Positions 16,407 through 25,482 of a stretch of 64,000 nt of DNA are shown one piece after another. The notes beneath the pieces are model-generated. The model saw only the letters and a list, made by a program, of their open reading frames with translations, was not told the DNA's origin and made no database searches. Each line of letters opens with the position of its first letter. Within the stretch, counting starts at the first letter, position 1. Made by a program: the position numbers and the translations under genes. The DNA is from Tissierellia bacterium. GTDB lineage: Bacteria; Bacillota; Clostridia; Tissierellales; Peptoniphilaceae. The stretch spans positions 1 to 64,000 of the forward strand of contig JAUNLJ010000008.1 of the NCBI GenBank assembly GCA_030532305.1, in the 5' to 3' direction.

Positions 16407-17498
16407 ATGTTAAAAAAGACACCGCTTTATGATAGGCATGTGGAGGCTGGTGGCAAGATGGTAGATTTTGCCGGCTGGGCCCTGCCTGTAGAGTATAAGG
16501 GTCTCTTGGAAGAGCACCGGGCCGTAAGGGAGGCAGCGGGCCTTTTTGACGTCTCCCATATGGGGGAGATCCAGATTTCTGGACCCCAGGCCCTGGACCT
16601 GGTGGACCAGCTAAACACCAACAACCTGGCCCAGGCCCCGGTGGGCCGGGTGGTCTATGGATTTTTCTGCTATGAAGATGGGGGCGTGGTAGACGACCTT
16701 TTGACCTACAAGTTTGCAGAAGATGCCTACTATCTGGTAGTTAATGCCGCCAACAAGGACAAGGTCCTAGACTGGATCAAGGACCATAGCCAGGGCCTAG
16801 AGGTCCAAATAGAGGACCTGTCCCAGGCCACAGGCCTTTTGGCCCTCCAGGGACCCAGGGCCCAAAAAATCCTCCAAGGCCTAGTCGACCAGGACCTTGG
16901 TGAAATGAGTCCCTTTGCCTTTATAAGGAACCTGGACCTAGAGGGGATCCCGGTGATGGTTTCCCGGACAGGCTACACAGGAGAAGATGGTTTTGAAATT
17001 TACTTAGCCTGGGAGGACACCCCAAGACTCTGGGACCGGCTTTTGGAAGCAGGCCAAGAGGAAGGCCTCCAGCCTGCCGGTCTAGGCTGCCGGGACACCC
17101 TTCGTTTTGAAGCAGGCCTTCCCCTTTATGGCCATGAAATTTCAGAGGACATTAGCCCCCTTGAAGCAGGCTTTAAGTTTGCCATAGACTTTGGAAAGCC
17201 CGACTTTATAGGGAAAAAGGCCCTAGAGAAAGAAAACCAGGAAGGGCCCAAGAGAAGGCTGGTGGGCATGGAAGTTTTAGGCAAGGGCATAGCCCGGGAG
17301 GGTTACCGGATCTTTAAGGAGGACCGGGACATTGGCTATGTGACCACCGGTTACAAGAGCCCTACTTTAGGCAAGGCCCTGGCTAATATTTTGGTGGAGG
17401 CCCCCTATAGCCAGCTAGGAAGCAAGCTTGAGGTTCAGGTTAGGAAAAGACGGCTTCCAGGGATGACCATATCTAAACGCTTTTTGCAAAATAAATAA
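16407..17498 (+). CDS. gcvT: Glycine cleavage system T protein (aminomethyltransferase)
   Basis: Transfers the methylene group from the aminomethyl-lipoyl H protein to tetrahydrofolate, releasing ammonia. The 363-residue, full-length protein has family segments DFAGWALPVEYKG, LFDVSHMGEI, LQGPRAQKIL, SRTGYTGEDGFEI and the GLGCRDTLRFEAGLPLYGHE block lining the folate site. It starts at ATG 16407 after AAGGAGAGG. It is first in a six-gene operon that carries every component of the system plus a lipoate ligase. Confidence 0.96.
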   Translation: MLKKTPLYDRHVEAGGKMVDFAGWALPVEYKGLLEEHRAVREAAGLFDVSHMGEIQISGPQALDLVDQLNTNNLAQAPVGRVVYGFFCYEDGGVVDDLLTYKFAEDAYYLVVNAANKDKVLDWIKDHSQGLEVQIEDLSQATGLLALQGPRAQKILQGLVDQDLGEMSPFAFIRNLDLEGIPVMVSRTGYTGEDGFEIYLAWEDTPRLWDRLLEAGQEEGLQPAGLGCRDTLRFEAGLPLYGHEISEDISPLEAGFKFAIDFGKPDFIGKKALEKENQEGPKRRLVGMEVLGKGIAREGYRIFKEDRDIGYVTTGYKSPTLGKALANILVEAPYSQLGSKLEVQVRKRRLPGMTISKRFLQNK

Positions 17499-17522
17499 AT
17501 GCCCTAGAAAGGATGAAAAAAC

Positions 17523-17906
17523 ATGTCAAAAATTGTAGATGAACTTTATTATTCAGAAGACCACGAATGGCTAAAGCTAGATGGGGATGAGGCCTATATT
17601 GGGATCACAGACTACGCCCAAGCCCAACTAGGAGACATTGTCTATATTGAGCTTCCTGAAGAAGGGGACAGCTTTGAAAAGGACGAGGACTTTGGGGCAG
17701 TAGAATCTGTTAAGGCGGCATCAGAACTAATCATGCCCGTAAGTGGAGAAGTCCTAGAAGTCAATGAAGACTTAAACGACCAGCCTGAAGACGTCAACGA
17801 GGATGCCTTTGGCTCTTGGATGATTAAGATCAACTTGGAAGACCCCTCTCAAGTTGAAGAACTTATGAGTGGATCCGAATACAAAGACTATATTGAGGAG
17901 GACTAA
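17523..17906 (+). CDS. gcvH: Glycine cleavage system H protein (lipoyl carrier)
   Basis: 127-residue lipoyl carrier that shuttles the aminomethyl group between P, T and L proteins. The lipoylation site is Lys 64 in GAVESVKAASE, and the usual HEWLKLDGDEAYIGITDYAQ start of the fold is present in two blocks. Codon use is more biased to GAA/GAC/AAG than its neighbours, which suggests high expression. It ends six bases before gcvPA. Confidence 0.96.
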   Translation: MSKIVDELYYSEDHEWLKLDGDEAYIGITDYAQAQLGDIVYIELPEEGDSFEKDEDFGAVESVKAASELIMPVSGEVLEVNEDLNDQPEDVNEDAFGSWMIKINLEDPSQVEELMSGSEYKDYIEED

Positions 17907-17911
17907 GGCCC

Positions 17912-19261
17912 ATGACCCATCCTTATATTCCTGGCACCCAGGAGGATAAGAAAGCCATGCTGGAGGCCCTGGGACTAGAGTCTACCCAGGACCTTTATAA
18001 GAGTATTCCAGATAAGTTTAGGCTAGACGGGCTTTTAGACCTACCAGAAGGCCTATCTGAACTAGACCTAGACAAGTACCTAAGGGGCCTGGCCAAGATG
18101 AACAAGACCCTTAGTGACTACCCCTGTTTTTTAGGGGCTGGGGCCTACGACCACTACCAACCCAGCCTAGTGGATGCCCTAAGCTCCCGGTCTGAATTTT
18201 TTACTGCCTACACCCCCTACCAACCTGAAATTAGCCAGGGGACCCTCCAATCCATCTTTGAATTTCAAAGTTTGATTGCCCGTCTAACAGGCATGGACAT
18301 AGCCAATGCCTCCCTTTATGACGGGGGGACAGCCTGTGCCGAGGCCGCCATTATGGCCTGCGCCAAGTCTAGGAAGTCAGAGATCCTGGTCTCCAAGGCC
18401 CTTGCTCCCTCCTATAGGGAGGTCCTAGAGACCTATGCCAAGGGGCAAAACATTAATGTCCGTAGCCTAGAGATAAAAAACGGGGTCACCGACCTGGAAG
18501 ACCTAAGGGCCAAGCTATCTAATGAGACAGCTGGGGTCCTTATCCAAAGCCCCAACTTCTTTGGCCTTCTTGAAGATGTAGAGGCCGCTGCAGAGATAAC
18601 TCACGGAGCCAAAAAAGCAGCCATGATCCTATCTACCGACCCCTTTAGCCTGGGCCTACTTCGGGCCCCTGGAGACATGGGGGTAGATATTGTAGTGGGC
18701 GAAGGGCAAAGTTTGGGCCTTCCCCTAAGTTTTGGAGGCCCCTACCTAGGCATCCTGGCCACCAATAAGTCGTTTATGCGAAAGATTCCTGGCCGGCTCA
18801 TTGGCCAAACGGTGGACAAGGAAGGCAAAAGGTCCTTTGTCTTGACCCTGGCCGCCCGGGAGCAGCATATAAAAAGAGAAAGAGCCACCTCTAACATCTG
18901 TACCAACCAGGGACTTATGGCCCTGATGGCCACCATCTACATGGCCACCCTGGGCAAAAAGGGCATGAAGGAGGCCGCCTACCAGGCCACCCAAAAGGCC
19001 CACTATGCCTATGACCGTTTGTTGGAAACAGGGCTTTTTGAGCCCCTCTTTGAGGGCCCCTTCTTCTTAGAATTTGCCTTAAAATCTAAGATAGACCCTA
19101 AAAAGGTCAATGAGGTCCTTATGGAAGGGGGCATCATAGGAGGCTACGACCTAGGCCGGTCCTATCCTGACCACCAGGGAGCCCTCCTATTTGCCGTAAC
19201 AGAAAAAAGGACCAAGGAAGAAATCGACCAGATGGTTAGGCTCTTGGAGGGGATAGCATGA
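17912..19261 (+). CDS. gcvPA: Glycine dehydrogenase (decarboxylating) subunit 1
   Basis: 449-residue N-terminal half of the split P protein, which decarboxylates glycine and loads the aminomethyl group onto lipoate. It shows the family start HPYIPGTQEDKKAMLEALG, then YTPYQPEISQGTLQSIFEFQ, NASLYDGGTACAEA and NICTNQGLMALMA. The catalytic PLP lysine is on the partner subunit. Its stop overlaps the gcvPB start (ATGA), as expected for equimolar partners. Confidence 0.96.
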   Translation: MTHPYIPGTQEDKKAMLEALGLESTQDLYKSIPDKFRLDGLLDLPEGLSELDLDKYLRGLAKMNKTLSDYPCFLGAGAYDHYQPSLVDALSSRSEFFTAYTPYQPEISQGTLQSIFEFQSLIARLTGMDIANASLYDGGTACAEAAIMACAKSRKSEILVSKALAPSYREVLETYAKGQNINVRSLEIKNGVTDLEDLRAKLSNETAGVLIQSPNFFGLLEDVEAAAEITHGAKKAAMILSTDPFSLGLLRAPGDMGVDIVVGEGQSLGLPLSFGGPYLGILATNKSFMRKIPGRLIGQTVDKEGKRSFVLTLAAREQHIKRERATSNICTNQGLMALMATIYMATLGKKGMKEAAYQATQKAHYAYDRLLETGLFEPLFEGPFFLEFALKSKIDPKKVNEVLMEGGIIGGYDLGRSYPDHQGALLFAVTEKRTKEEIDQMVRLLEGIA

Positions 19262-20718
19262 GAGAATATGATAAGGTAATTTTTGAATTGTCCCAAGAGG
19301 GGAGAAGGGCCTACTCTTTGCCTAAGCTAGATGTGGAGGCCCGGGACCTAGAAGACTTTTTCCCAGAGGGGGCCCTAAGGAAAGACGACCTAGACTTTCC
19401 CCAAGTCTCCCAGCAAGAGCTGGTCCGTCACTACACCCACCTGTCCATGAAAAACTATTCCCTGGACAATGACTTCTATCCCCTGGGCTCTTGTACCATG
19501 AAGTACAATCCCAAGATCAACGAAGTTATGGCCCGGCTAGATGGCTTTGCCAATATCCACCCCCTTCAGGAGGAGGACCAGGTCCAAGGGGCCCTTCGGC
19601 TGATGTATGAGCTGGACCTTTGGCTTAGGGAAATCACCGGCATGGACAAGATGTCCCTATGCCCTGGGGCGGGAGCCCATGGGGAATTTGCTGGGATTAT
19701 GACCATCCGGCGCTACCATGAGGCCCGGGGAGACCACAAGAGAAACAAGATTATTGTCCCCGACTCTGCCCACGGAACCAACCCAGCCACCGCCGCCATG
19801 GCCGGCTGTGAGATTGTGGAGGTCAAGTCTGATGGGGAAGGCCGGGTGGACCTAGACTCCCTGAGGGAGGCTGTGGGTCCCGATACCTGCGCCCTTATGC
19901 TCACTAACCCCAACACCGCCGGGGTCTTTGAAAAAGACATTGAGGCCATCACCCAAATTGTCCACGAGGCAGGGGGGCTGTGCTATTATGACGGAGCCAA
20001 TGCCAACGCCATCCTAGGCCAGGTTAGGCCCGGGGACACTGGTTTTGATGTGGTCCACCTCAACCTCCACAAGACCTTTTCCACCCCCCATGGGGGTGGC
20101 GGACCCGGCGCTGGCCCCATTGGGGTAAAAAAAGACCTAGTGGACTACCTACCCAAGCCCACTGTAGAAAAGGAGGGGGACCACTACCGGCTGGACCTAG
20201 ACCGGAAGGAGTCTTGTGGCCGTCTTAAGGACTTCCAAGGCCACTTTGGCATCATGGTCCGGGCCTATGCCTACCTCCTAGCCCTGGGAGCCCAGGGCCT
20301 TAAGGAAACCTCCACCATGGCCGTTCTTAATGCCAACTATATCCAAGTGGCCCTAGAAGAGGACTACAACCGGGCCATTCCAGGCCTTTGCATGCACGAG
20401 TGCCTCTTTGGTGGCCTCAAGGAAGCCCCCGAGGGCATCAAGACCCTGGATGTGGCCAAAAGGCTCATGGACAAGGGCTTCCACCCCCCTACAGTCTACT
20501 TCCCCCTTATTGTGCCTGAGGCCCTGATGATTGAGCCTACAGAATCTGAAAGTAAGGAAACCCTGGACCGGTTTATCCAGGCCATGAAGGAAATTGCCCA
20601 AGAGGCCAAGACGGCCCCCGACCTTCTCAAGGAGGCCCCCCATGACACCCCCGTCAGGCGGCCAGATGAGATCCTAGCAGCAAGAAAACCCATACTAAGC
20701 TACCAAGAAGAAGAATAA
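19258..20718 (+). CDS. gcvPB: Glycine dehydrogenase (decarboxylating) subunit 2
   Basis: 486-residue C-terminal half of the P protein. The PLP-binding lysine is Lys 272 in NLHKTFSTPHGGGGPG. Other blocks are NDFYPLGSCTMKYNPK, SAHGTNPATAAMAG and YYDGANANAILG. The start overlaps the gcvPA stop by four bases. A GC-rich hairpin separates it from lpdA. Confidence 0.96.
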   Translation: MREYDKVIFELSQEGRRAYSLPKLDVEARDLEDFFPEGALRKDDLDFPQVSQQELVRHYTHLSMKNYSLDNDFYPLGSCTMKYNPKINEVMARLDGFANIHPLQEEDQVQGALRLMYELDLWLREITGMDKMSLCPGAGAHGEFAGIMTIRRYHEARGDHKRNKIIVPDSAHGTNPATAAMAGCEIVEVKSDGEGRVDLDSLREAVGPDTCALMLTNPNTAGVFEKDIEAITQIVHEAGGLCYYDGANANAILGQVRPGDTGFDVVHLNLHKTFSTPHGGGGPGAGPIGVKKDLVDYLPKPTVEKEGDHYRLDLDRKESCGRLKDFQGHFGIMVRAYAYLLALGAQGLKETSTMAVLNANYIQVALEEDYNRAIPGLCMHECLFGGLKEAPEGIKTLDVAKRLMDKGFHPPTVYFPLIVPEALMIEPTESESKETLDRFIQAMKEIAQEAKTAPDLLKEAPHDTPVRRPDEILAARKPILSYQEEE

Positions 20719-20725
20719 ATAGACA

Positions 20726-20751
20726 AAGGGGAGGGCCTAGGTCCTCCCCTT
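20726..20751 (+). other. Intra-operon hairpin between gcvPB and lpdA
   Basis: AAGGGGAGG pairs perfectly with CCTCCCCTT around an 8-base loop. There is no following T-run, so it is not an intrinsic terminator. It could stabilise the upstream mRNA end or set a processing boundary. Confidence 0.5.
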
Positions 20752-20773
20752 CCTAGAGTAAAAAGGAGGACCT

Positions 20774-22192
20774 ATGACAAAAAAAGTTGCCCTTGTAGGG
20801 GCTGGCCCCGGGGGCTATGTGGCCGCCATCCGCCTGGCCCAGCTAGGGGCCCAGGTGGCCCTGGTAGAAAAGGAAGACATAGGAGGGGCCTGCCTTAACC
20901 GGGGCTGCATCCCCACCAAGGCCTATGCCCGGTCTGCCCACCTGGCCCAGGACATGAAAAATAGCCAGGACCTGGGCCTAACCTTTACTGGCCCCATCCA
21001 GGTAGACGGCCAGAGGCTCCAGGACCGTAAAAAAGAGGTGGTAGATAAGCTAGTCCAGGGAGTTAGCCAGCTCCTTGCATCCTACGACAATATTAAGACC
21101 TACCCCTGCCAGGCCCAGCTGGTGGATTCAAGAACCCTTAAACTAAGGGACAAAAAGGGCCAGGAAAGCCGCCTAGAGGACCTGGACGCCATTATCCTAG
21201 CCCAGGGGGCCAGCCCCTTTATCCCCCCCATTGAGGGAGTGGACCTAGAAGGGGTGATTACTTCCAATGAGCTCCTAGACTTTACAGACATTCCCTCCCG
21301 GCTGGTGGTTATTGGAGGGGGCGCCATTGGCCTGGAATTTGCCTCCATCTACCAGGAGCTGGGTAGCCAGGTCCAAGTGGTGACCCTGGATATTTTAGAA
21401 AAGTCCGACAAGCAGATTGCTAAAAGAATCCTCCCCCTCCTAAAAAAACAGGGGATCCAGGTCCACAAGGACTACCTGGTGGACAAGATTGAAAAGACAG
21501 AGGGGGGCCTAAGGGTCAGTGCCCACCACAGGGCCAAGGCCAAGGAAGTCTCCCTAGAAGGGGACTATGTCCTGGTGGCCATGGGTCGCCGGCCGGTCCT
21601 AGAGGGCTTGGACCTGGAAGGCCTGGGCCTCAAGGGGGATGCCCGGGGCCTAGAGGTGGATGAGCACTTTGAGACCTCCCTTCCCGGGGTCTATGCCATA
21701 GGAGACCTTATCCAGGGCAGTAGCCAGCTGGCCCATGTGGCCAGTGCCCAGGGGGAATATGTAGCCGAAAAGATCATGGGCCTAGACCCCCAGATCAATC
21801 TAGAAGTCTACCCCTCCTGCGTCTTTACCCTCAATGAAGTAGCCCAAGTGGGCTACACAGAAGAAGAGCTCAAGGCCGCCGGCATAGACTACCAGGTGTC
21901 TCGCTTTAACTTTGCCGCCAATGGCAAGGCCCTGTGTGACGGGGAAGAGGTGGGCTTTATTAAGATCCTAGCCCAGGAGGACGGCCAGCTTTTAGGGACC
22001 CACATCCTGGGCCCCCATGCCAGTGACCTCATTGGAGAGGCGGCCCTAGCCCAGGCCCAGGGCCTAGGAGCCCAGGCCCTGATCCAGACCATCCATTCCC
22101 ACCCCAGCCTGTCAGAGGCCATGGCTGAAGCGGCAGGCGGCCTTTTTGACCAGGCCATCCACCTGGCGCCAAGAAAGGACCGAACCCGATGA
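20774..22192 (+). CDS. lpdA: Dihydrolipoyl dehydrogenase (L protein)
   Basis: Re-oxidises the dihydrolipoyl arm of the H protein and passes electrons to NAD+. The 472 residues include the FAD site GAGPGGYVAA (9-18), the redox disulfide GGACLNRGCIPTK (Cys 40 and Cys 45), the NAD site VVIGGGAIGLEFASIYQELGS, the second FAD segment YAIGDL and the C-terminal HSHPSLSEAM with the catalytic His. It has no N-terminal lipoyl domain. The stop overlaps the lplA start (ATGA). Confidence 0.95.
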   Translation: MTKKVALVGAGPGGYVAAIRLAQLGAQVALVEKEDIGGACLNRGCIPTKAYARSAHLAQDMKNSQDLGLTFTGPIQVDGQRLQDRKKEVVDKLVQGVSQLLASYDNIKTYPCQAQLVDSRTLKLRDKKGQESRLEDLDAIILAQGASPFIPPIEGVDLEGVITSNELLDFTDIPSRLVVIGGGAIGLEFASIYQELGSQVQVVTLDILEKSDKQIAKRILPLLKKQGIQVHKDYLVDKIEKTEGGLRVSAHHRAKAKEVSLEGDYVLVAMGRRPVLEGLDLEGLGLKGDARGLEVDEHFETSLPGVYAIGDLIQGSSQLAHVASAQGEYVAEKIMGLDPQINLEVYPSCVFTLNEVAQVGYTEEELKAAGIDYQVSRFNFAANGKALCDGEEVGFIKILAQEDGQLLGTHILGPHASDLIGEAALAQAQGLGAQALIQTIHSHPSLSEAMAEAAGGLFDQAIHLAPRKDRTR

Positions 22193-23184
22193 AATATGTA
22201 GAATCCCATAGTTTTAACCCGGCCTATAACCTCTCCTTTGAGGAGTTTATCTTTAAAAAGCTCCCCCTGGAAGAAGACGAGACCTATGTCTACCTCTGGC
22301 AAAATGCCCCAGCCGTGATTATAGGCAAGCACCAAAATGCCTGGGCCGAGATCAACAAGGACTTCCTAGACCAAAAGGGGGTCCACCTTATCCGGCGTAT
22401 AACTGGAGGCGGAGCCGTCTACCACGACCTGGGCAACCTTAACTTCTCCTTTATTACCCGAGATAAGAGCCAGGGGAAGATTGACTTTTCCAGCTACTAC
22501 CAGCCCATCCTAGAGGTTTTAAGGGACATGGGAGCCCCAGCCCAGCTGTCTGGGAGAAATGATATTACCGTCCAGGGGCAAAAGATCCTAGGAGCCAGCC
22601 AGTCCATCTGGAAGGGCCGGGTCCTCTCCAACGGTTGTATCCTCTTTGATGTGGACCTAGACCAGCTGGCCCAGGCCCTTAGGGTCCGGCCAGAAAAGCT
22701 GGAAACCAAGGGAGTCCAGTCCGTCAAGGCCCGGGTCACCAATGTCAAGCCCTACCTAAAGGAGGGGACCTCTGTGGAAGACTTTAAGGCCCAGCTTTTA
22801 CAGGCCCTCTTTAAACGGGCCGGCCAAGACCTGGAGGAATATATTCTAAGCCCAGAGGAAAAAAACCAGGTCCTAGACATTATGGACCAGCGCTTTGGTA
22901 AGGCCGCCTGGAACTGGGGCCAGTCCCCCAAGGCCAGCTACAAGCAGGGGAAAAAATTCCCCTATGCCTGGATAGAAGTGGCCTTTGATATTAAGAAGGG
23001 GGCCCTAGACCAGGTCCTCTTCCAGGGAGACTTCTTTGGAACCCAGGACCCCAAGGACCTGGAGGAAGCCCTAGAAGGCCAGCCCTATGACAAGGAGGCC
23101 CTTAAAAAGGCCCTGGCCCCCTTTGACCTAGAGGCCTACTTTGGCAAGGGCGCCTGTCTGGAAGACCTCCTTTCCCTCTTTTAG
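22189..23184 (+). CDS. lplA: Lipoate-protein ligase A
   Basis: 331-residue ATP-dependent ligase that attaches free lipoate to target lysines, here presumably Lys 64 of GcvH. Family motifs: NAPAVIIGKHQN, RRITGGGAVYHDLGNLNFSF, GRNDITVQGQKILGASQ, and a C-terminal accessory domain from about residue 250. Its place at the end of the gcv operon supports scavenging of external lipoate rather than synthesis, since no lipA or lipB lies nearby. It is translationally coupled to lpdA. Confidence 0.95.
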   Translation: MKYVESHSFNPAYNLSFEEFIFKKLPLEEDETYVYLWQNAPAVIIGKHQNAWAEINKDFLDQKGVHLIRRITGGGAVYHDLGNLNFSFITRDKSQGKIDFSSYYQPILEVLRDMGAPAQLSGRNDITVQGQKILGASQSIWKGRVLSNGCILFDVDLDQLAQALRVRPEKLETKGVQSVKARVTNVKPYLKEGTSVEDFKAQLLQALFKRAGQDLEEYILSPEEKNQVLDIMDQRFGKAAWNWGQSPKASYKQGKKFPYAWIEVAFDIKKGALDQVLFQGDFFGTQDPKDLEEALEGQPYDKEALKKALAPFDLEAYFGKGACLEDLLSLF

Positions 23185-23189
23185 CCATA

Positions 23190-23218
23190 GAAAAATGACC
23201 CCTAGGGGTCATTTTTTT
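23190..23218 (+). terminator. Terminator of the gcv operon
   Basis: AAAAATGACCCC pairs with GGGGTCATTTTT around a TA loop, followed by more T residues. It sits a few bases after the lplA stop. Confidence 0.85.
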
Positions 23219-23369
23219 ATAGGCACTAGATGTAGATTTTAAAATAGACAAAATATTTACACAAAAACAAGGGCAATCTATGTATAATAAGGATAAGAAA
23301 AGTGTTTTTTGTCAAAAACAAGCACCAGCAAGTAAAACAGCCTAGATCCCAAGTAAGGAGCCTATCATC

Positions 23370-24653
23370 ATGAAAAAGAAAGCCTTAAGTATTGGCCTTG
23401 TGGGGGCCCTAATACTTACCTCGTTACCAAGTCTTGTCCAAGCAAAAACCTTTAGTGACGTGCCGCCCAACCATTGGGCCTATGGGGTCATTGATGAAAT
23501 CTCAAATGTTGGTTTAATGCAGGGGATTGGCCAAAACAAGTTTTCCCCCAACACCCAGACGACCTATGCCGAGTTTTTCACCATGCTATATAACATTGCC
23601 CCAGCCAAGTATAAAAGGAGTTATAGCGACACCTGGCATTACACCCAGGCCCAAGAGGGGGCCTGGTATGCAGAGTCTTTAAAATGGGCCTATCATTACA
23701 TGCTCATCAACAATAACATCTACATGGACCCCTCAAAGCCCATTAGCCGGGGTGAAATGGCCTTGGCCTATGATGACTTTTTAGAGACCTTCTACCGGCA
23801 AAGTCTTGATCGGAATGTGACAAGTAGCTATTATGAAGATATTGGTGGGCTGGACTATGTTCACCGTCACGCCGTTGAGGTCCTATCTTACAATGGTTTA
23901 ATTTTTGGCCGGCAGTCTGGAAAGTTTGTTCCACAAGCTGGCATGACCCGTGCCGAAAGTGCCACCATGTTAAGCCGGGTGCAAAAATTTACCAAAGAAT
24001 ACCAGGACGCTTACAGTCCCCAGGTGCCTGAGTTGCCTGAGTTTCCACAGGCACCTGAAATACCCGACAAGCCTGAAAGGCCCAGCACACCTGAAATCCC
24101 CCAAATACCTGAAATCCCTCTTTGGGGAACCCATGATAGCTTGCTAGATGCCTTAGAGTATGATTACCGGGAAAACTACCAGACCACCTATAATAGAGCC
24201 CAAGCTGAAGAAGTCTTGTATTATGTCAATGAGTACCGGAAAATGCACGGTGTAGAGCCAGTCAAGCTGTCACCTGTTTTAACCACAGCCGCCTTAATAA
24301 GGGCCAATGAAACGGCAACTATTCCTGGCATATATGATACCTACGACCTATATTATGTTTATATCCAAGGCCTTAAGGCCCAAGGCAAATCGGCCCATAC
24401 GCGCCCTGACGGTTCTCGCTTTAGTACAGTTATCCAGGATATTGGTTTAGGGGACATAAGAAACTATGGCCTTTCTGAAAATTTATGGACCCCCCTAGAA
24501 AGAATGACCCCCAAAGAATTGGTGGATGGCTGGTACGCCTCTGAAGGACATAGGAGAAATATGCTAAACCCCCGGGCTAAATATATGGGCTTTGCAGAAA
24601 ACAACGATAAATCCCATAATTGTTATGTTAATATTCAGCTTTTTGGTCGCTAA
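23370..24653 (+). CDS. SLH-anchored CAP (SCP/PR1) domain protein
   Basis: 427 residues, secreted. Signal peptide MKKKALSIGLVGALILTSLPSLVQA. Three SLH-type repeats follow (about 27-210: TFSDVPPNHWAYGVID, YSDTWHY...WYAESLKWAY, YYEDIGGLDYVHRHAVEVL). Next is a proline-rich linker of PEIP/PELP/PEFP units (about 218-250), then a C-terminal CAP domain (about 280-427: YVNEYRKMHGVEPVKLSP, SAHTRPDGSRFSTV, LSENLW, WYASEGHRRNML). The CAP cavity residues His, Glu and His appear present. Attachment to wall polysaccharide by SLH is expected; the biochemical role of bacterial CAP proteins is unsettled. A TATAAT lies at 23283-23288. Lower GC codon choice than neighbouring metabolic genes. Confidence 0.9.
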   Translation: MKKKALSIGLVGALILTSLPSLVQAKTFSDVPPNHWAYGVIDEISNVGLMQGIGQNKFSPNTQTTYAEFFTMLYNIAPAKYKRSYSDTWHYTQAQEGAWYAESLKWAYHYMLINNNIYMDPSKPISRGEMALAYDDFLETFYRQSLDRNVTSSYYEDIGGLDYVHRHAVEVLSYNGLIFGRQSGKFVPQAGMTRAESATMLSRVQKFTKEYQDAYSPQVPELPEFPQAPEIPDKPERPSTPEIPQIPEIPLWGTHDSLLDALEYDYRENYQTTYNRAQAEEVLYYVNEYRKMHGVEPVKLSPVLTTAALIRANETATIPGIYDTYDLYYVYIQGLKAQGKSAHTRPDGSRFSTVIQDIGLGDIRNYGLSENLWTPLERMTPKELVDGWYASEGHRRNMLNPRAKYMGFAENNDKSHNCYVNIQLFGR

Positions 24654-24740
24654 GGGCAAATAAAGAAGACAAGGAGATCTGTCCTTCTTTATGACCCTCT
24701 GTGAGGGGAGATTTTTTACCCCAAGAGATAGGATAAAAGC

Positions 24741-24766
24741 AAAAGGACCCCTAGGGGTCCTTTTTT
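24741..24766. terminator. Bidirectional terminator
   Basis: AAAAGGACCCC pairs with GGGGTCCTTTTTT between the CAP gene and the convergent flavoprotein gene. Another imperfect hairpin with a six-T run lies at about 24660-24720 and may be the first stop for the CAP gene. Confidence 0.8.
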
Positions 24767-24772
24767 CATAGC

Positions 24773-25273
24773 CTAGGCCTGGGCCTTTTTTTCTCGAACG
24801 AGCTCAATGGCCTCCTTACCCTTTAGGTCTTCCACCTCCAGGACCAGGATATCCATCTGGTCAAAAGATCCGGTCATACACCGGTCCACTTCCTCCTTAG
24901 AGGCCCCGGGATAGTAGCGCTTGGACAAAAGGAGGATGGCCTCTCTTTTTTCTTGGGGATCCTCCAGGATAGAGATCCGGCCAAAGGCAATGGCGCTACG
25001 GAAGTAGGAGGTAAATTCCTCTGGAACCACCTGGTCCTGGTCTACAATACAAAAACTGGCCTTGTCTGAATTTTTAAGGGCATCTATCTTGTGGCCGGCC
25101 TTGGCCGTATGGAAGTAAAATTTCCCCTCCCGAAACAGGTAGGACAGGGGCAGGCTGTAGGGGTAGTCCTGGTCCCCTAAAAGGGCCAAAACCCCGTGGG
25201 TCCCCCTCTTAACAATAGCTAGGGTCTCTTCTTTAGATAGGGCCTGGTCTTTTCTTTGTATGGGTCTAAACAT
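24773..25273 (-). CDS. Pyridoxamine 5'-phosphate oxidase-like flavoprotein (NimA-related)
   Basis: 166 residues of the split-barrel FMN-binding fold. The layout (MFRPIQRKDQALSKEETLAIV, then GVLALLGDQDYPYSLPLSYLF, FHTAKAGHKIDALKNSDKASFCIV and SAIAFGRISIL) matches the Nim/PPOX group, with the GHKIDAL helix touching FMN phosphate. Some family members reduce 5-nitroimidazoles to harmless amines, but many do other reductions, so resistance should not be assumed. It is a single minus-strand gene divergent from murA. Confidence 0.85.
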   Translation of the reverse strand: MFRPIQRKDQALSKEETLAIVKRGTHGVLALLGDQDYPYSLPLSYLFREGKFYFHTAKAGHKIDALKNSDKASFCIVDQDQVVPEEFTSYFRSAIAFGRISILEDPQEKREAILLLSKRYYPGASKEEVDRCMTGSFDQMDILVLEVEDLKGKEAIELVREKKAQA

Positions 25274-25362
25274 GGGATGCCTCCTTTATTTTTTTTATAT
25301 TATAGCACATAAGGGGGCCTTCTCCCTAGGCCATTAAACTTTCTTCTGCTCCTATGAAAGTC

Positions 25363-25391
25363 TTTGTATATGAATTTTTTTATGGTATAAT
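25363..25391 (+). promoter_or_regulatory. Promoter of murA
   Basis: TTTGTA at 25363-25368 and TATAAT at 25386-25391, 17 bases apart. Confidence 0.5.
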
Positions 25392-25482
25392 ATGAAGAGT
25401 TAGAGCCATTCCTGGGCTTTTATTTGAATGGGAAAATAAATTTTTGATAAATAGACATAAATTGAATTAGGAGCGATTGGAC

